64,000 nucleotides of DNA from JAIXWP01 sp965247015 (GTDB lineage Bacteria; Bacteroidota; Bacteroidia; Flavobacteriales_D; Sanyastnellaceae), in assembly GCA_965247015.1 (NCBI GenBank), contig CBDFGG010000004.1:1240001-1304000 (forward strand), in the 5' to 3' direction. Position 1 is the stretch's first letter. Each line of letters begins with the position of its first letter. Made by a program: the position numbers and the translations under genes. This document shows, piece by piece, positions 8,512 to 16,415 of this stretch. The notes beneath the pieces were generated by a model, which saw nothing but the letters and a program-made list of their open reading frames with translations, did not search any database and was not told where the DNA came from.

Positions 8512-9384
8512 ATGAGTAACAAAGTGTATATCGGCATCATCGCGGTACTTACGATCCTTTGCGTGTACCTCGGGATTCAAATCAAGAATGCCAAAGAAAC
8601 AATCGTCTATATCGATCGCGAGAAAAAAACCATCATGGATGAACGTGATGTACTCACCATCGAACTAGAAGAAATGAAAATGAGCTATGATACGCTCCAG
8701 ACGGACAATGCAGAGATGTCTGCTAAGATCGCTGAGCAACAAGCCCAGATTGAAAGCTTGATTAAGAAGTCCAAAAACAAAGATTACGATTTGAAAAAGC
8801 TTCGCGCAGAAGCAGAAACGCTTCGTGAAATCATGAAGGGTTACATCCATCAAATTGACTCGCTTCAACAAGCAAATGATCGACTTTTTGCAGAAAAAGA
8901 GGCTGAGGCAAACCGCGCCAATCAAGCCGAAGAAAGAGGTAAGGCCTTGGAGTCTGATCTAAACACCACCAAGGATATGGTGTCAAAAGGCTCTGTTTTG
9001 AGCACTGGAGAGTTTTCTAATACGGGAATCAACCTTCGTAGTAACGGTAAACAAACAGACACAGACAAGGCAAGCAGATCTGAAATGTTGAAGTCTTGCT
9101 TCACTGTTAGAAAGAATCCTATCGTAAAGCCTGGTACCAAAAACGTTTATCTTCGAATCATTGGGCCAGACGGCAAAGTACTTCCTGGTCGTGATTCAGG
9201 CGCTGTAATGGTCGATGGAAAATCTGAAGCAGCTTCTGTTAGCCGTGAAATCGACTACCAAAATCAAGATACCGATGTTTGCGTTTATTACACAGCACAA
9301 GGTGAATTGAAAAAGGGTAATTACAAAATCTACGTATATGAAAATAATACGTTGATTGGTCAGTCTGATCTCGCTTTGAAATAA
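8512..9384 (+). CDS. Membrane-anchored coiled-coil protein, function unknown
   Basis: 290 residues. A single N-terminal hydrophobic helix (VYIGIIAVLTILCVYLGIQI) is followed by a coiled coil from about 30 to 160 rich in Glu, Lys and Gln. A compact C-terminal domain (about 170-290) has alternating hydrophobics and repeated beta-strand patterns (NVYLRIIGPDGKVLPG, VCVYYTAQGELKKGNYKIYV), suggesting an Ig-like or beta-sandwich fold. It resembles conserved hypothetical proteins of Bacteroidota, but I cannot name a family. Likely anchored in the inner membrane with the coiled coil spanning the periplasm (inference). Ends with its own terminator, so monocistronic. Confidence 0.8.
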   Translation: MSNKVYIGIIAVLTILCVYLGIQIKNAKETIVYIDREKKTIMDERDVLTIELEEMKMSYDTLQTDNAEMSAKIAEQQAQIESLIKKSKNKDYDLKKLRAEAETLREIMKGYIHQIDSLQQANDRLFAEKEAEANRANQAEERGKALESDLNTTKDMVSKGSVLSTGEFSNTGINLRSNGKQTDTDKASRSEMLKSCFTVRKNPIVKPGTKNVYLRIIGPDGKVLPGRDSGAVMVDGKSEAASVSREIDYQNQDTDVCVYYTAQGELKKGNYKIYVYENNTLIGQSDLALK

Positions 9385-9406
9385 GACTTCAAGCATTTGA
9401 ATATTG

Positions 9407-9437
9407 AAAAGTCCACCATAAGGTGGACTTTTTTTTA
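9407..9437 (+). terminator. Intrinsic terminator after the coiled-coil gene
   Basis: An 11-bp stem AAAAGTCCACC/GGTGGACTTTT with a 4-nt loop is followed by a run of eight or more T. Confidence 0.85.
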
Positions 9438-9477
9438 TATCTAAAATCCAAACACTTAATCGTTTCGTATCTCTTAT

Positions 9478-9879
9478 ATGATGCGAAAAATACTTATCCT
9501 ATTAGTGATTGCTTATGCCTCGTTTGTAGCATACGCAAATCTTCGTTTCGAAAATCCATCCGCTCAGCTCGAGCCTGTGGATGTCGCAACCTTCACGGTA
9601 GAGTCTATTGCCAGTGAAGAAGCCTCAGCATTACAAAAAATGCTAATCGATCATCCAAATATCACCGCAGCCTCTGTCAATGCTGCTGGGGGCATTATAG
9701 GCCTGACATATCATTTTGAAAAAATGACATTGGATGAGCTAGAAAAGACGGTATCCGTAAATGGTAAATATTCTATCAAGGAAAAAGTATTTGCTTCAAG
9801 TGGCGGTAAATGCCCTGTGCATGGTGCTTTTGAGTTTTGGGATAAAGCTCTTGCGTTTCACCGATTCGTCAATAATTAA
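9478..9879 (+). CDS. Small exported protein with heavy-metal-associated-like fold
   Basis: 133 residues. An N-terminal signal or anchor helix (KILILLVIAYASFVAYA) is followed by a stretch from about 35 to 100 with beta-alpha-beta-beta-alpha-beta hydrophobic spacing like an HMA/ferredoxin-like domain (VATFTVESIASEEASALQKM, then GIIGLTYHFEKMTLDELEKT). The usual CxxC metal motif of HMA domains is absent. The tail contains GKCPVHG with a Cys and a His. It is 19 bp upstream of the truncated-hemoglobin lipoprotein, so they probably form one operon and may work together in heme or metal handling (inference). The family assignment rests on pattern only. Confidence 0.55.
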   Translation: MMRKILILLVIAYASFVAYANLRFENPSAQLEPVDVATFTVESIASEEASALQKMLIDHPNITAASVNAAGGIIGLTYHFEKMTLDELEKTVSVNGKYSIKEKVFASSGGKCPVHGAFEFWDKALAFHRFVNN

Positions 9880-9898
9880 TATCTAAATCTACCAAAAA

Positions 9899-10375
9899 AT
9901 GAAAAAGAACCTTTTGTTTGCGCTTGCGCTAGGTGGTGTTCTTGTTCTTTCGTCTTGCAAAAAAGACGAGGAAGAAGAAGCTACACCTGTAACACCTACT
10001 CCAACTCCAACCTTGTACACACGTCTTGGTGGCATTGGTGCTATTTCTGCAGTTACCGATCAGTTTCTTGCTAATGTTGTTGCTGACCCAGTAATCAATC
10101 AGGATTTCGCAGCTACTGTAGCCGATCCTTATCGCACGCAGTTGTTGAGATTGAACTTGATCGACCAAATTTGTGCTGCATCTGGCGGTCCTTGCCAATA
10201 CAAGGGCAAGACAATGCTTGAAGCTCACCAAGGCATGAACATCACTCAAGAGGAGTTCAATGCACTTGTGGGTGATCTCGTTGCGGCACTTGATCAATTC
10301 AATGTTCCAGAGCAAGAAAAATCTGAACTTCTTACGATTCTTGGTTCATTACAACCAGACATCGTAGGTGTTTAA
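9899..10375 (+). CDS. Truncated hemoglobin (group 1-like) lipoprotein
   Basis: 158 residues. A lipoprotein signal peptide ends in the lipobox LSSC with Cys20, followed by an acidic and Pro/Thr linker (about 21-38). The rest matches the truncated globin fold: LYTRLGGIGAISAVTDQF (helix A/B with the typical RLGG), then CQYKGKTMLEAHQGMNITQ, where His110 is the expected proximal heme ligand, and NALVGDLVAALDQFNVPEQE (helices G/H). Truncated hemoglobins bind O2, NO or CO and are usually cytoplasmic; a lipid-anchored version would act outside the cytoplasm, in the periplasm or on the surface. Co-transcribed with the preceding small exported protein. Confidence 0.82.
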   Translation: MKKNLLFALALGGVLVLSSCKKDEEEEATPVTPTPTPTLYTRLGGIGAISAVTDQFLANVVADPVINQDFAATVADPYRTQLLRLNLIDQICAASGGPCQYKGKTMLEAHQGMNITQEEFNALVGDLVAALDQFNVPEQEKSELLTILGSLQPDIVGV

Positions 10376-10387
10376 TTTACCTAAACG

Positions 10388-10418
10388 AAAAAGCCTCTCC
10401 AATGGAGAGGCTTTTTTT
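10388..10418. terminator. Bidirectional intrinsic terminator
   Basis: An AAAAAGCCTCTCC/GGAGAGGCTTTTT stem with a 3-nt AAT loop lies between convergent genes; poly-A and poly-T flanks allow use on both strands. Confidence 0.85.
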
Positions 10419-10422
10419 ATTT

Positions 10423-11301
10423 CTAGTTTTCTATAATCTTCTTTTGATCTTTCCCCTTGATTGGTATGTAACCGCCAAGTGACCAACTTCTTTCCATAAA
10501 CTCTATCTTCTGTTCTCCACGACTTGATTTCCTTTCGTTTTGAAGCATAATGTCTGTCATGTTGGCCATCCCCGCTTGGAGCATCCCTTGAACAAAGAAG
10601 TGTTTGAAAAACTCAAACCTTGCTCCTGCTGATAAGCTAATTCCATAACCCGCTAGGTGCACCTTGTTTCTGTAGTGTGTTCCAAAAAAGGTCCAATCGG
10701 TCCACGGAAACATCATTCCTACACTTGCCGATCCGTTCATTACAAAGTGATGCTTTCCGTTCTTACTCATCCAAATTGGTAGTCGTTGTTCGATGGCCAC
10801 ACGTGCAAAGTTGAAACCGTCGCTGTGATGAAAATCCATGAACGCAGGATTGTACTCAATGTAGCCGTCCACAGGACCGCTTGTTAGCTCATCACCGGGA
10901 CTGTATATCGGATCAATGTACCCGTTCATATAAAGCTTTTGATTGCGCACAAGTCGATACTTCATGTGATCCCACCCGGCGGATACAGCAGTGTTTTTGT
11001 TGAAATAATAACCTACTCTAAAGTTGAACTGTGGTATGGTGATTTGATCTGGACTAAAGTATACCTCTGGATCAAACTTTTCCGGCATATCCATGGCACG
11101 CGCATCATAGAGCGTAAAGTCAAAGTCATCACCCTTGTAGTGTATGTCACTTGTTCCGTAGTAGGCCCTATTGTATCCCCAGTAAATAAACAACTCTCCC
11201 TCTCTGTTGTCGGTGCTATTCATAACACTCCAAACGCTCTTTTCTTCTTGCGAAAAACATATAGTTGGAATGAATAAGAATAAAAAATATGCAGCTCTCA
11301 T
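10423..11301 (-). CDS. Predicted outer-membrane beta-barrel protein, unknown function
   Basis: 292 residues from the ATG at 11301, which gives a signal peptide (RAAYFLFLFIPTICFSQ, cleaved after FSQ). The frame is open to 11394, but the extra 31 residues would bury the signal peptide. The mature protein is rich in aromatic residues in alternating strands (FNFRVGYYFNKNTAVSAGWD, KHFFVQGMLQAGMA), as in small outer-membrane barrels of Bacteroidota. No known transporter or enzyme motif was recognised. It is divergent from yraN with about 30 bp between starts. Confidence 0.75.
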   Translation of the reverse strand: MRAAYFLFLFIPTICFSQEEKSVWSVMNSTDNREGELFIYWGYNRAYYGTSDIHYKGDDFDFTLYDARAMDMPEKFDPEVYFSPDQITIPQFNFRVGYYFNKNTAVSAGWDHMKYRLVRNQKLYMNGYIDPIYSPGDELTSGPVDGYIEYNPAFMDFHHSDGFNFARVAIEQRLPIWMSKNGKHHFVMNGSASVGMMFPWTDWTFFGTHYRNKVHLAGYGISLSAGARFEFFKHFFVQGMLQAGMANMTDIMLQNERKSSRGEQKIEFMERSWSLGGYIPIKGKDQKKIIEN

Positions 11302-11333
11302 CTCCTTTTTATTTGCTGCAAAAGTATAGTGTA

Positions 11334-11708
11334 ATGAGCAGCAAATCTGAAAACAGAAATAAAGGAATTCAAGGCGAGCAGGAAGCAGCCTCATTTCTAA
11401 TAAAAAAGGGCTATAAAATTATTGAGATGAATTGGTTTCAAGGGAAGCTTGAAGTGGATATCATTGCTCAACATGATCAAAAAATCGTTTTTGTAGAAGT
11501 GAAAAAACGACACAGCAAAGCATTCGCGCCTCCATGGGAGGCGGTTAATCGAAAAAAGCAACGCAACATTATGCTTGCTGCGCATATTTATCTTCGAAAA
11601 ACGGGGTGTGATTTGAACCCAAGATTTGACATTATTTCGATCGTTGAAGACGGGACTTCGGTCATCGAAATTGAGCACATAGAAGATGCTTTTTGGCCGA
11701 TGGCATAA
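11334..11708 (+). CDS. yraN: YraN family (UPF0102) endonuclease-like protein
   Basis: 124 residues with the restriction-endonuclease-like core of UPF0102: GIQGEQEAASFLIKKGYKII (first helix with conserved Glu), then EVDIIAQHDQKIVFVEVKKR, giving the D-x(n)-E-V-K nuclease motif. The canonical N-W-R-x4-E-I/L-D is here N-W-F-x4-LEVD. The start at ATG 11334 fits the family; an in-frame ATG at 11289 would overlap the signal-peptide start of the divergent gene. The biological role in bacteria is not well defined; a link to recombination or DNA processing is commonly suspected. Confidence 0.85.
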   Translation: MSSKSENRNKGIQGEQEAASFLIKKGYKIIEMNWFQGKLEVDIIAQHDQKIVFVEVKKRHSKAFAPPWEAVNRKKQRNIMLAAHIYLRKTGCDLNPRFDIISIVEDGTSVIEIEHIEDAFWPMA

Positions 11709-11722
11709 CTAGCGTACCTTTG
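11692..11722 (+). promoter_or_regulatory. Promoter of the RluB-like gene
   Basis: TTTG (11692-11695), 19-bp spacer and TACCTTTG (11715-11722) give a full match to the Bacteroidota consensus TTTG-N19-TAnnTTTG, 26 bp before the ATG at 11749. It overlaps the end of yraN. Confidence 0.75.
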
Positions 11723-11748
11723 CAGCCAAGTAATTCACAAGGAAACCC

Positions 11749-12597
11749 ATGGCTTCGTCTAGCAAACCCAACCCACGTTCAAACAACCAAAAGGCGAAAA
11801 GAAAGCCATTAGAGAAAAGAACTTCTTCTAAACTTACCAAGCCATACGTTCCACCGAAAACAAAAATTCGCGAGGACGATGGATTAATGAGATTAAACAG
11901 ATATCTCGCTCACGCTGGCATTGCATCACGTCGTGAAGCTGATAAACTCATTGAGCTCGGTCTGGTTACCGTCAATGGAAAAACCATTAAAGAACTCGGG
12001 GCGAAAGTAGACCCTAAGACAGACGTTGTGAAATATGATGATCGTACGCTTAAGCCTGAGGTTTCAAGATATGTTTTGTTGAATAAGCCAAAGGACTATG
12101 TGACCTCCAGTGAAGATCCAATGGAGCGTAGAACAGTTACGATGTTGATTCTTAGTGCGTGTAAAGAGCGTATTTATCCTGTTGGAAAACTAGACAGAAA
12201 CTCAACGGGTCTGCTGCTTTTCACTAATGATGGCGACGTTGCGAAGAGATTATTACAACCACGTTTTGGTTTTCCAAAAATTTACCATGTAGAAACCGTA
12301 GATAAAGTCACTACTGCTCAACTCGCTCAAATGCGTGAGGGTATTAAACTCGAGGATGGTTATGCGAAAGCGGAGGAAGCTGAATATGTCGGTGACGGAA
12401 AAGATCAGCATTCTATTGGCGTACGCATCAACTCCGATAAATCTGCGCTAGTGCGTAGAATGTTCGAGCAGCTTGGACACAAAATCAAGAAACTTGACCG
12501 TGTGATGTACGCTGGTCTCACTAAAAAAGATTTGCCACGCGGCCGTTACCGTCACTTGACCGAACAGGAAGTTGCGTTCCTAAAAATGATTCGTTGA
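11749..12597 (+). CDS. RluB/RsuA-family rRNA pseudouridine synthase
   Basis: Isomerises uridine to pseudouridine in ribosomal RNA; the RluB branch targets 23S rRNA near position 2605. A basic N-terminal extension (1-45) is followed by an S4 RNA-binding domain (about 46-105, RLNRYLAHAGIASRREADKL) and the PseudoU_synth_2 catalytic domain (about 106-270). The catalytic motif is GKLDRNSTGLLLFTNDG with Asp149 as nucleophile. The Lys/Arg-rich extension is common in Bacteroidota members. It has its own strong promoter and may read through into the DUF4271 gene 18 bp downstream. RluB and RsuA/RluF cannot be fully separated by eye. Confidence 0.92.
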   Translation: MASSSKPNPRSNNQKAKRKPLEKRTSSKLTKPYVPPKTKIREDDGLMRLNRYLAHAGIASRREADKLIELGLVTVNGKTIKELGAKVDPKTDVVKYDDRTLKPEVSRYVLLNKPKDYVTSSEDPMERRTVTMLILSACKERIYPVGKLDRNSTGLLLFTNDGDVAKRLLQPRFGFPKIYHVETVDKVTTAQLAQMREGIKLEDGYAKAEEAEYVGDGKDQHSIGVRINSDKSALVRRMFEQLGHKIKKLDRVMYAGLTKKDLPRGRYRHLTEQEVAFLKMIR

Positions 12598-12615
12598 TTT
12601 CATTTTTTTATCTAG

Positions 12616-13296
12616 ATGCAACAATTCATAGAACGTCCAGAAGTACAGTTATCCGAAGATTGGATGATTGTTGTATTTCTGCTTGTTTTATCTAGCATTG
12701 CTTACACCAGGGCTTGGTTTCCTGCACGTCTAAAGAACATGTGGCGAAGTATCTTCAACACTACAGTGCTGCGTCAAACTATTCGAGAAGAGTCGAATGT
12801 TCCGAAGGAATATGTGCTTTTTCAATTAAACTTCTTCATGATAAGCGGGATGATTGTTTTGCTCTTGTTGAAGTATTTTTCATTTGACTTCTTTGGTTGG
12901 CCGAGCATTGCTTGGTACGGTTTGATTGTTCTTGGAATCGCGCTCTTGTATGCGCTAAAGTCTTTAGGGCTTTGGTTTGTGCGAGTGCTCATCAATGGGG
13001 ATTTCACTTTGCTTGAGTATCGATACATAGTCTTTCTCACTCACCGGGTGTTGGGTATTTTGCTTTTACCTCTTGCTGTGATGATTGCTTATTTGCCCAA
13101 AAAGGATTTGCCCTTGTTGTTTTTCATAGCTGCAGGAATCTTCTTATTGGCTTATTTATACAGAGTTAGCAAAGGTTTAATAAATGCTTTGCTTTCAGGT
13201 GTCGGTGTTTTCTACATCTTTTTCTACATTTGCACCCTCGAAATTCTACCCGTAATAGTTGGCATTAAGTTTTTTATAAGCCAAAAGCCGCTATAA
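12616..13296 (+). CDS. DUF4271 multi-pass membrane protein
   Basis: 226 residues with about six predicted membrane helices (for example WMIVVFLLVLSSIAYT, IAWYGLIVLGIALLYAL, LLFFIAAGIFLLAYLY). It matches DUF4271, a Bacteroidota family characteristically encoded just upstream of hemD, as here (41 bp). The conserved loop with EYRYIVFLTHRVLG is present. Function is unknown; the constant hemD linkage hints at a heme- or porphyrin-related membrane role, but this is inference. Confidence 0.85.
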   Translation: MQQFIERPEVQLSEDWMIVVFLLVLSSIAYTRAWFPARLKNMWRSIFNTTVLRQTIREESNVPKEYVLFQLNFFMISGMIVLLLLKYFSFDFFGWPSIAWYGLIVLGIALLYALKSLGLWFVRVLINGDFTLLEYRYIVFLTHRVLGILLLPLAVMIAYLPKKDLPLLFFIAAGIFLLAYLYRVSKGLINALLSGVGVFYIFFYICTLEILPVIVGIKFFISQKPL

Positions 13297-13337
13297 TCGG
13301 GAGAAGCCGGAGTTTAACCCTATCGGAAAATAGAAAT

Positions 13338-14084
13338 ATGGCCGACAAAGTCAAGACCGTACTAATTACCCAGCAAGATCCCGGCGCAGAAAAGAATCCG
13401 TACACAGATCTCGCGAAGAAGCACAAGCTAAAGATTGACTACCGTCCGTTTATTCACGTGGCAGAAGTTGAGTCGTTAGAGTTTCGTCAACAGCGTGTAG
13501 ATATCTTAGAACACTCTGCTGTAATTTTCACAAGCCGCAACGCTGTGGATCACTACTTCCGTATTGCTAAAGAAATGCGTCTTAGTATTCCTGAGACAAT
13601 GAAATATTTCTGTATGTCCGAAGCAATTGCTTATTATCTGCAGAAGTACATTCAATTTCGCAAACGCAAGATTTTCTTCGGTCACAGCACTTTTGCCGAG
13701 CTGATGGAATCAATCAAGAAACACAAGGGTGAAAAATTCTTATTGCCTTGTTCTGATATCCTTAAGCCAAGTATTCCAGAGACTCTGGAAAAAGAGAAAA
13801 TCAATTACTCAAAAGCAATCATGTACAAAACTGTATGTAGTGATTTGAGTGATCTTGCAGATGTGAAGTATGATATGTTGGTGTTTTTCTCTCCATCAGA
13901 TATTGAATCTTTATTCAAGAATTTCCCTGATTTCAAACAGAATAACACACGTATCGCAGTATTTGGACCTACCACTGCCAAAGCGGTTGAAGATGCTAAA
14001 TTGCGCATAGATGTTATGGCTCCAAGCCCAAAGGCTCCTTCGATGAGCATGGCTATTGAGCTTTATATCCAAGAGAATAAATAA
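13338..14084 (+). CDS. hemD: Uroporphyrinogen-III synthase
   Basis: Closes and inverts ring D of hydroxymethylbilane to make uroporphyrinogen III in the cytoplasm, the branch point of heme and siroheme synthesis. 248 residues in the two-lobed HEM4 fold: VKTVLITQQDP (N-terminal strand), AVIFTSRNAVDHYF (the conserved TS-N-A-V/x motif), KYDMLVFFSPSDIESLF (second lobe) and TRIAVFGPTTAKAVEDA (the conserved I-G-x-T-T-A-x-A motif, with F for I). HemD is weakly conserved, so the diagnostic segments and the DUF4271 neighbour carry the call. hemH lies 21 kb away. Confidence 0.92.
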   Translation: MADKVKTVLITQQDPGAEKNPYTDLAKKHKLKIDYRPFIHVAEVESLEFRQQRVDILEHSAVIFTSRNAVDHYFRIAKEMRLSIPETMKYFCMSEAIAYYLQKYIQFRKRKIFFGHSTFAELMESIKKHKGEKFLLPCSDILKPSIPETLEKEKINYSKAIMYKTVCSDLSDLADVKYDMLVFFSPSDIESLFKNFPDFKQNNTRIAVFGPTTAKAVEDAKLRIDVMAPSPKAPSMSMAIELYIQENK

Positions 14085-14105
14085 ATAAGAATATTCAGAT
14101 GTTAT

Positions 14106-14135
14106 ATGGCCGTTATTCAACGGCCATTTTTTTTT
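14106..14135 (+). terminator. Intrinsic terminator after hemD
   Basis: A perfect 9-bp stem ATGGCCGTT/AACGGCCAT with an ATTC loop and a T-run. It argues against starting dprA at the in-frame ATG at 14099. Confidence 0.85.
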
Positions 14136-14158
14136 GCATAGCGCGTTTTCTTTGCGGT

Positions 14159-15289
14159 ATGTCAAAGCTTGATTCTGAAACACACGCCGCATTAGCGCTC
14201 ACTTTTATTCCAGGAATAGGACCTAACAAAGCAAAAAACCTCATCGCGTTTTGTGGTAGTGCTGAATCTATTTTTCGTGAGAAAAAAAGTGCGCTGCTCA
14301 AAATTCCTGACATTGGACCGCATACCGCAAAAGCCCTTCAGCACACAGCCCCCTACTTTCAGCGCGCGGATCAGGAAATGGAGTTTATTAAACGCTTCAA
14401 CATTGGTGTCCATTTTTACTACGAAGAACACTATCCTCAGCGATTGAAACAGTGTGACGACTCACCGGTCATATTGTTCTCAAAAGGAAATGCTAATCTG
14501 AACGCTGAGCGTTGTGTAAGTGTTGTGGGCACGAGAAGCGCCACCTCGTATGGTAAACAACTCGTACTTGAGCTTCTCAAATCGCTCCAGCCATTTCAGC
14601 CTTTGGTAGTTAGTGGCTTGGCTTATGGGGTAGATATTCACGCGCATCGCGCGTGCCTACAGCTTGGTTTGCCTACCGTTGCATGTCTGGCCCATGGTCT
14701 TGACCGGATCTATCCTCCTACTCATCACGAAACAGCAAAAGAAATGTTGGAGTTCGGCGGCTTATTGACGGAATTTCCTTCAATGACCAATCCGGATAGA
14801 GAGTTGTTTCCATCTCGCAACAGAATTATTGCTGGTATCTCAGAATGCACTATAGTCGTGGAAACCGACTCAAAAGGCGGAAGCATTATCACAGCAAATT
14901 TGGCAAATTCTTACGGAAGGGATGTTTTTGCGTATCCTGGTAGAGTGTTTGACAAACACAGCAAGGGATGCAATGACTTGATAAGGTCGAATACAGCGGC
15001 AATTTTAACGGATCCCGAAGAAATTGTAGATTGTCTAGGCTGGTCTCCGGAGAAGCGGAAAACGTCCACTCAAATGGTTTTGTTTTCTGAGTTTTCAACG
15101 GAAGAGCAGCTTGTTGTTGGAGTGTTAAGAGAAAAGAGGCGATTGCCACTTGATAAGATTTCGCACCTGACGTCATTACCATTGCCAAGGGTGAGTACGC
15201 TTCTTTTGGAGCTAGAGTTCAGGGGAATTGTCAAAAGTCTCCCAGGGATGATGTACGACCTCTTAGATTCTTTAACATTTGAGGTGTGA
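14159..15289 (+). CDS. dprA: DNA-processing protein DprA
   Basis: Binds incoming single-stranded DNA and loads RecA during natural transformation. 376 residues from ATG 14159, which lies after the upstream terminator. A helix-hairpin-helix N-terminus (LTFIPGIGPNKAKNL, IPDIGPHTAKAL) leads into the Rossmann-like core with CVSVVGTRSATSYG, VVSGLAYGVDIHAHRA, FPSRNRIIAGIS and the KGGSIITANLANSYGRDVFA nucleotide-like loop. A winged-helix tail (about 305-376) matches the DprA C-terminal DML1-type domain. All core motifs are intact, so it should be functional. YifB/ComM, another transformation-related ATPase, is in the same window. Confidence 0.95.
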   Translation: MSKLDSETHAALALTFIPGIGPNKAKNLIAFCGSAESIFREKKSALLKIPDIGPHTAKALQHTAPYFQRADQEMEFIKRFNIGVHFYYEEHYPQRLKQCDDSPVILFSKGNANLNAERCVSVVGTRSATSYGKQLVLELLKSLQPFQPLVVSGLAYGVDIHAHRACLQLGLPTVACLAHGLDRIYPPTHHETAKEMLEFGGLLTEFPSMTNPDRELFPSRNRIIAGISECTIVVETDSKGGSIITANLANSYGRDVFAYPGRVFDKHSKGCNDLIRSNTAAILTDPEEIVDCLGWSPEKRKTSTQMVLFSEFSTEEQLVVGVLREKRRLPLDKISHLTSLPLPRVSTLLLELEFRGIVKSLPGMMYDLLDSLTFEV

Positions 15290-15344
15290 ATAACAAAGTG
15301 CTAAAGACAATAAAAAAGAAGATTTTCTTTTAAACTTGCAAAGG

Positions 15345-15352
15345 TATATTTG
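15345..15352 (+). promoter_or_regulatory. Promoter -7 element of the RsbW-like gene
   Basis: TATATTTG matches TAnnTTTG, with T-rich TTTTC about 19 bp upstream as a weak -33 element. The ATG is at 15390. Confidence 0.6.
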
Positions 15353-15389
15353 CGTAGAACCTAGAATTAAATAATTCAAACCTGACCCT

Positions 15390-15818
15390 ATGTCATCTCA
15401 TCAAAGAACCATACAATTTCCATCTGTTGTAGATAACATCACAGTCGTTGAACGTCTGATTGATGAGGTATTTGCTGAATACCAAGTCAGCGAGGATCAT
15501 TACGGTGAATTGCTTATTGCGATGACCGAAGCGGTAAATAACGCCATCGTTCATGGTAACAAGTTAGATCCATCGAAACAGGTTAGTGTTACTTTCAATG
15601 TGGAAGGAACTGACATGGTCTTTCGAGTGGAAGATGAAGGTCCTGGATTCGATTACAGCAATCTGCCAGACCCAACAGCTCCAGAGAACATTGAAAAACC
15701 GCATGGCCGTGGCGTCTTTTTGATGCGTAACCTTGCTGATGAGTGTGCCTTCGAAGATGATGGTCGCATTTGCATTCTGCGATTCCATGTATTGGAAAAA
15801 CAAGCGGTTGCTAGCTAA
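15390..15818 (+). CDS. ATP-binding RsbW-like anti-sigma factor / GHKL kinase
   Basis: 142 residues forming a single HATPase_c (GHKL) domain of the RsbW/SpoIIAB type. The N box is MTEAVNNAIVHGNK, the G1 box VEDEGPGFDY, and the lid/G2 region KPHGRGVFLMRNLAD. Such stand-alone kinases phosphorylate STAS anti-anti-sigma partners and bind sigma factors in partner-switching systems. No STAS protein or sigma factor is adjacent, so target and signal are unknown. Monocistronic, with its own promoter and terminator. Confidence 0.9.
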   Translation: MSSHQRTIQFPSVVDNITVVERLIDEVFAEYQVSEDHYGELLIAMTEAVNNAIVHGNKLDPSKQVSVTFNVEGTDMVFRVEDEGPGFDYSNLPDPTAPENIEKPHGRGVFLMRNLADECAFEDDGRICILRFHVLEKQAVAS

Positions 15819-15838
15819 GCTGCTGCTTTCACGATATC

Positions 15839-15867
15839 AAAACCCAGCCTTCGCGCTGGGTTTTTTG
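15839..15867 (+). terminator. Intrinsic terminator
   Basis: An AAAACCCAGC/GCTGGGTTTT stem with a 6-nt CTTCGC loop and a T-run, after the RsbW-like gene. Confidence 0.85.
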
Positions 15868-15955
15868 TTTTGTAACAGTTCTTAACACCCCACTATTGAA
15901 TCTATTACCATCGCCTCGTCTTGTTTAGGGCTTTTAAAGCGACCTTTGCACCATT

Positions 15956-16381
15956 ATGGGCAAGATATCCTTTAATAGCGAAGGTGTGGGCTTTAAAATG
16001 CCTCAAAAGTCGATTTACAAGGCCTGGATAGAGGCTGTATCGCTTTCTCATGGCAAAAAAGTGGGGGAGATATCCTACATCTTCTGCAGCGATGAGTATT
16101 TGCTTGAAATGAATAAGCAATACCTCCAGCACGATTACTACACCGATATCATCACCTTCGATTACAGCGAGGGTGAAACGATCTCTGGAGATCTATTTAT
16201 CAGTGTTGACCGTGTAAATGACAACGCAAACGATTTATCAATTTCTCCCGAAATTGAAATGCAACGTGTTGTTATTCATGGAGTTCTACATTTGTGTGGC
16301 TATGGAGATAAGGATTTTGAAGCCGAGCAAAACATGCGTAAAATGGAGGAAAAAGCGCTCGAAATTTTTCCCAAAAAATAG
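15956..16381 (+). CDS. ybeY: Endoribonuclease YbeY (rRNA maturation factor)
   Basis: A metal-dependent RNase needed for 16S rRNA 3'-end maturation and ribosome quality control. 141 residues of the UPF0054 fold. The metal motif reads VIHGVLHLCGYGDKD: His108 and His112 are in place, but the third canonical His (position 118) is Asp, a substitution I recall as common in Bacteroidota YbeY. A conserved strand TDIITFDYSEGETISGDLFI precedes it. It lies 34 bp upstream of mnmG, a frequent arrangement in this phylum, with the parS site in the gap. No terminator separates them, so ybeY-mnmG is probably one operon. Confidence 0.93.
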   Translation: MGKISFNSEGVGFKMPQKSIYKAWIEAVSLSHGKKVGEISYIFCSDEYLLEMNKQYLQHDYYTDIITFDYSEGETISGDLFISVDRVNDNANDLSISPEIEMQRVVIHGVLHLCGYGDKDFEAEQNMRKMEEKALEIFPKK

Positions 16382-16391
16382 ATTTTTTTAA

Positions 16392-16407
16392 TGTTCCACG
16401 TGAAACA
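16392..16407. promoter_or_regulatory. parS: parS centromere site (ParB binding)
   Basis: TGTTCCACGTGAAACA matches the bacterial parS consensus TGTTNCACGTGAAACA at all 16 positions. It sits in the 34-bp gap between ybeY and mnmG. parS recruits ParB, which spreads and loads SMC for chromosome segregation; sites cluster near the replication origin. parAB genes are not in the window. A one-mismatch copy lies on the other side of mnmG. Confidence 0.88.
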
Positions 16408-16415
16408 CTTTTTTT

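Noticed and set aside
14099..14158. dprA start at the ATG at 14099
   Set aside because: It would place the hemD terminator hairpin inside the coding region and add 20 residues unlike DprA.
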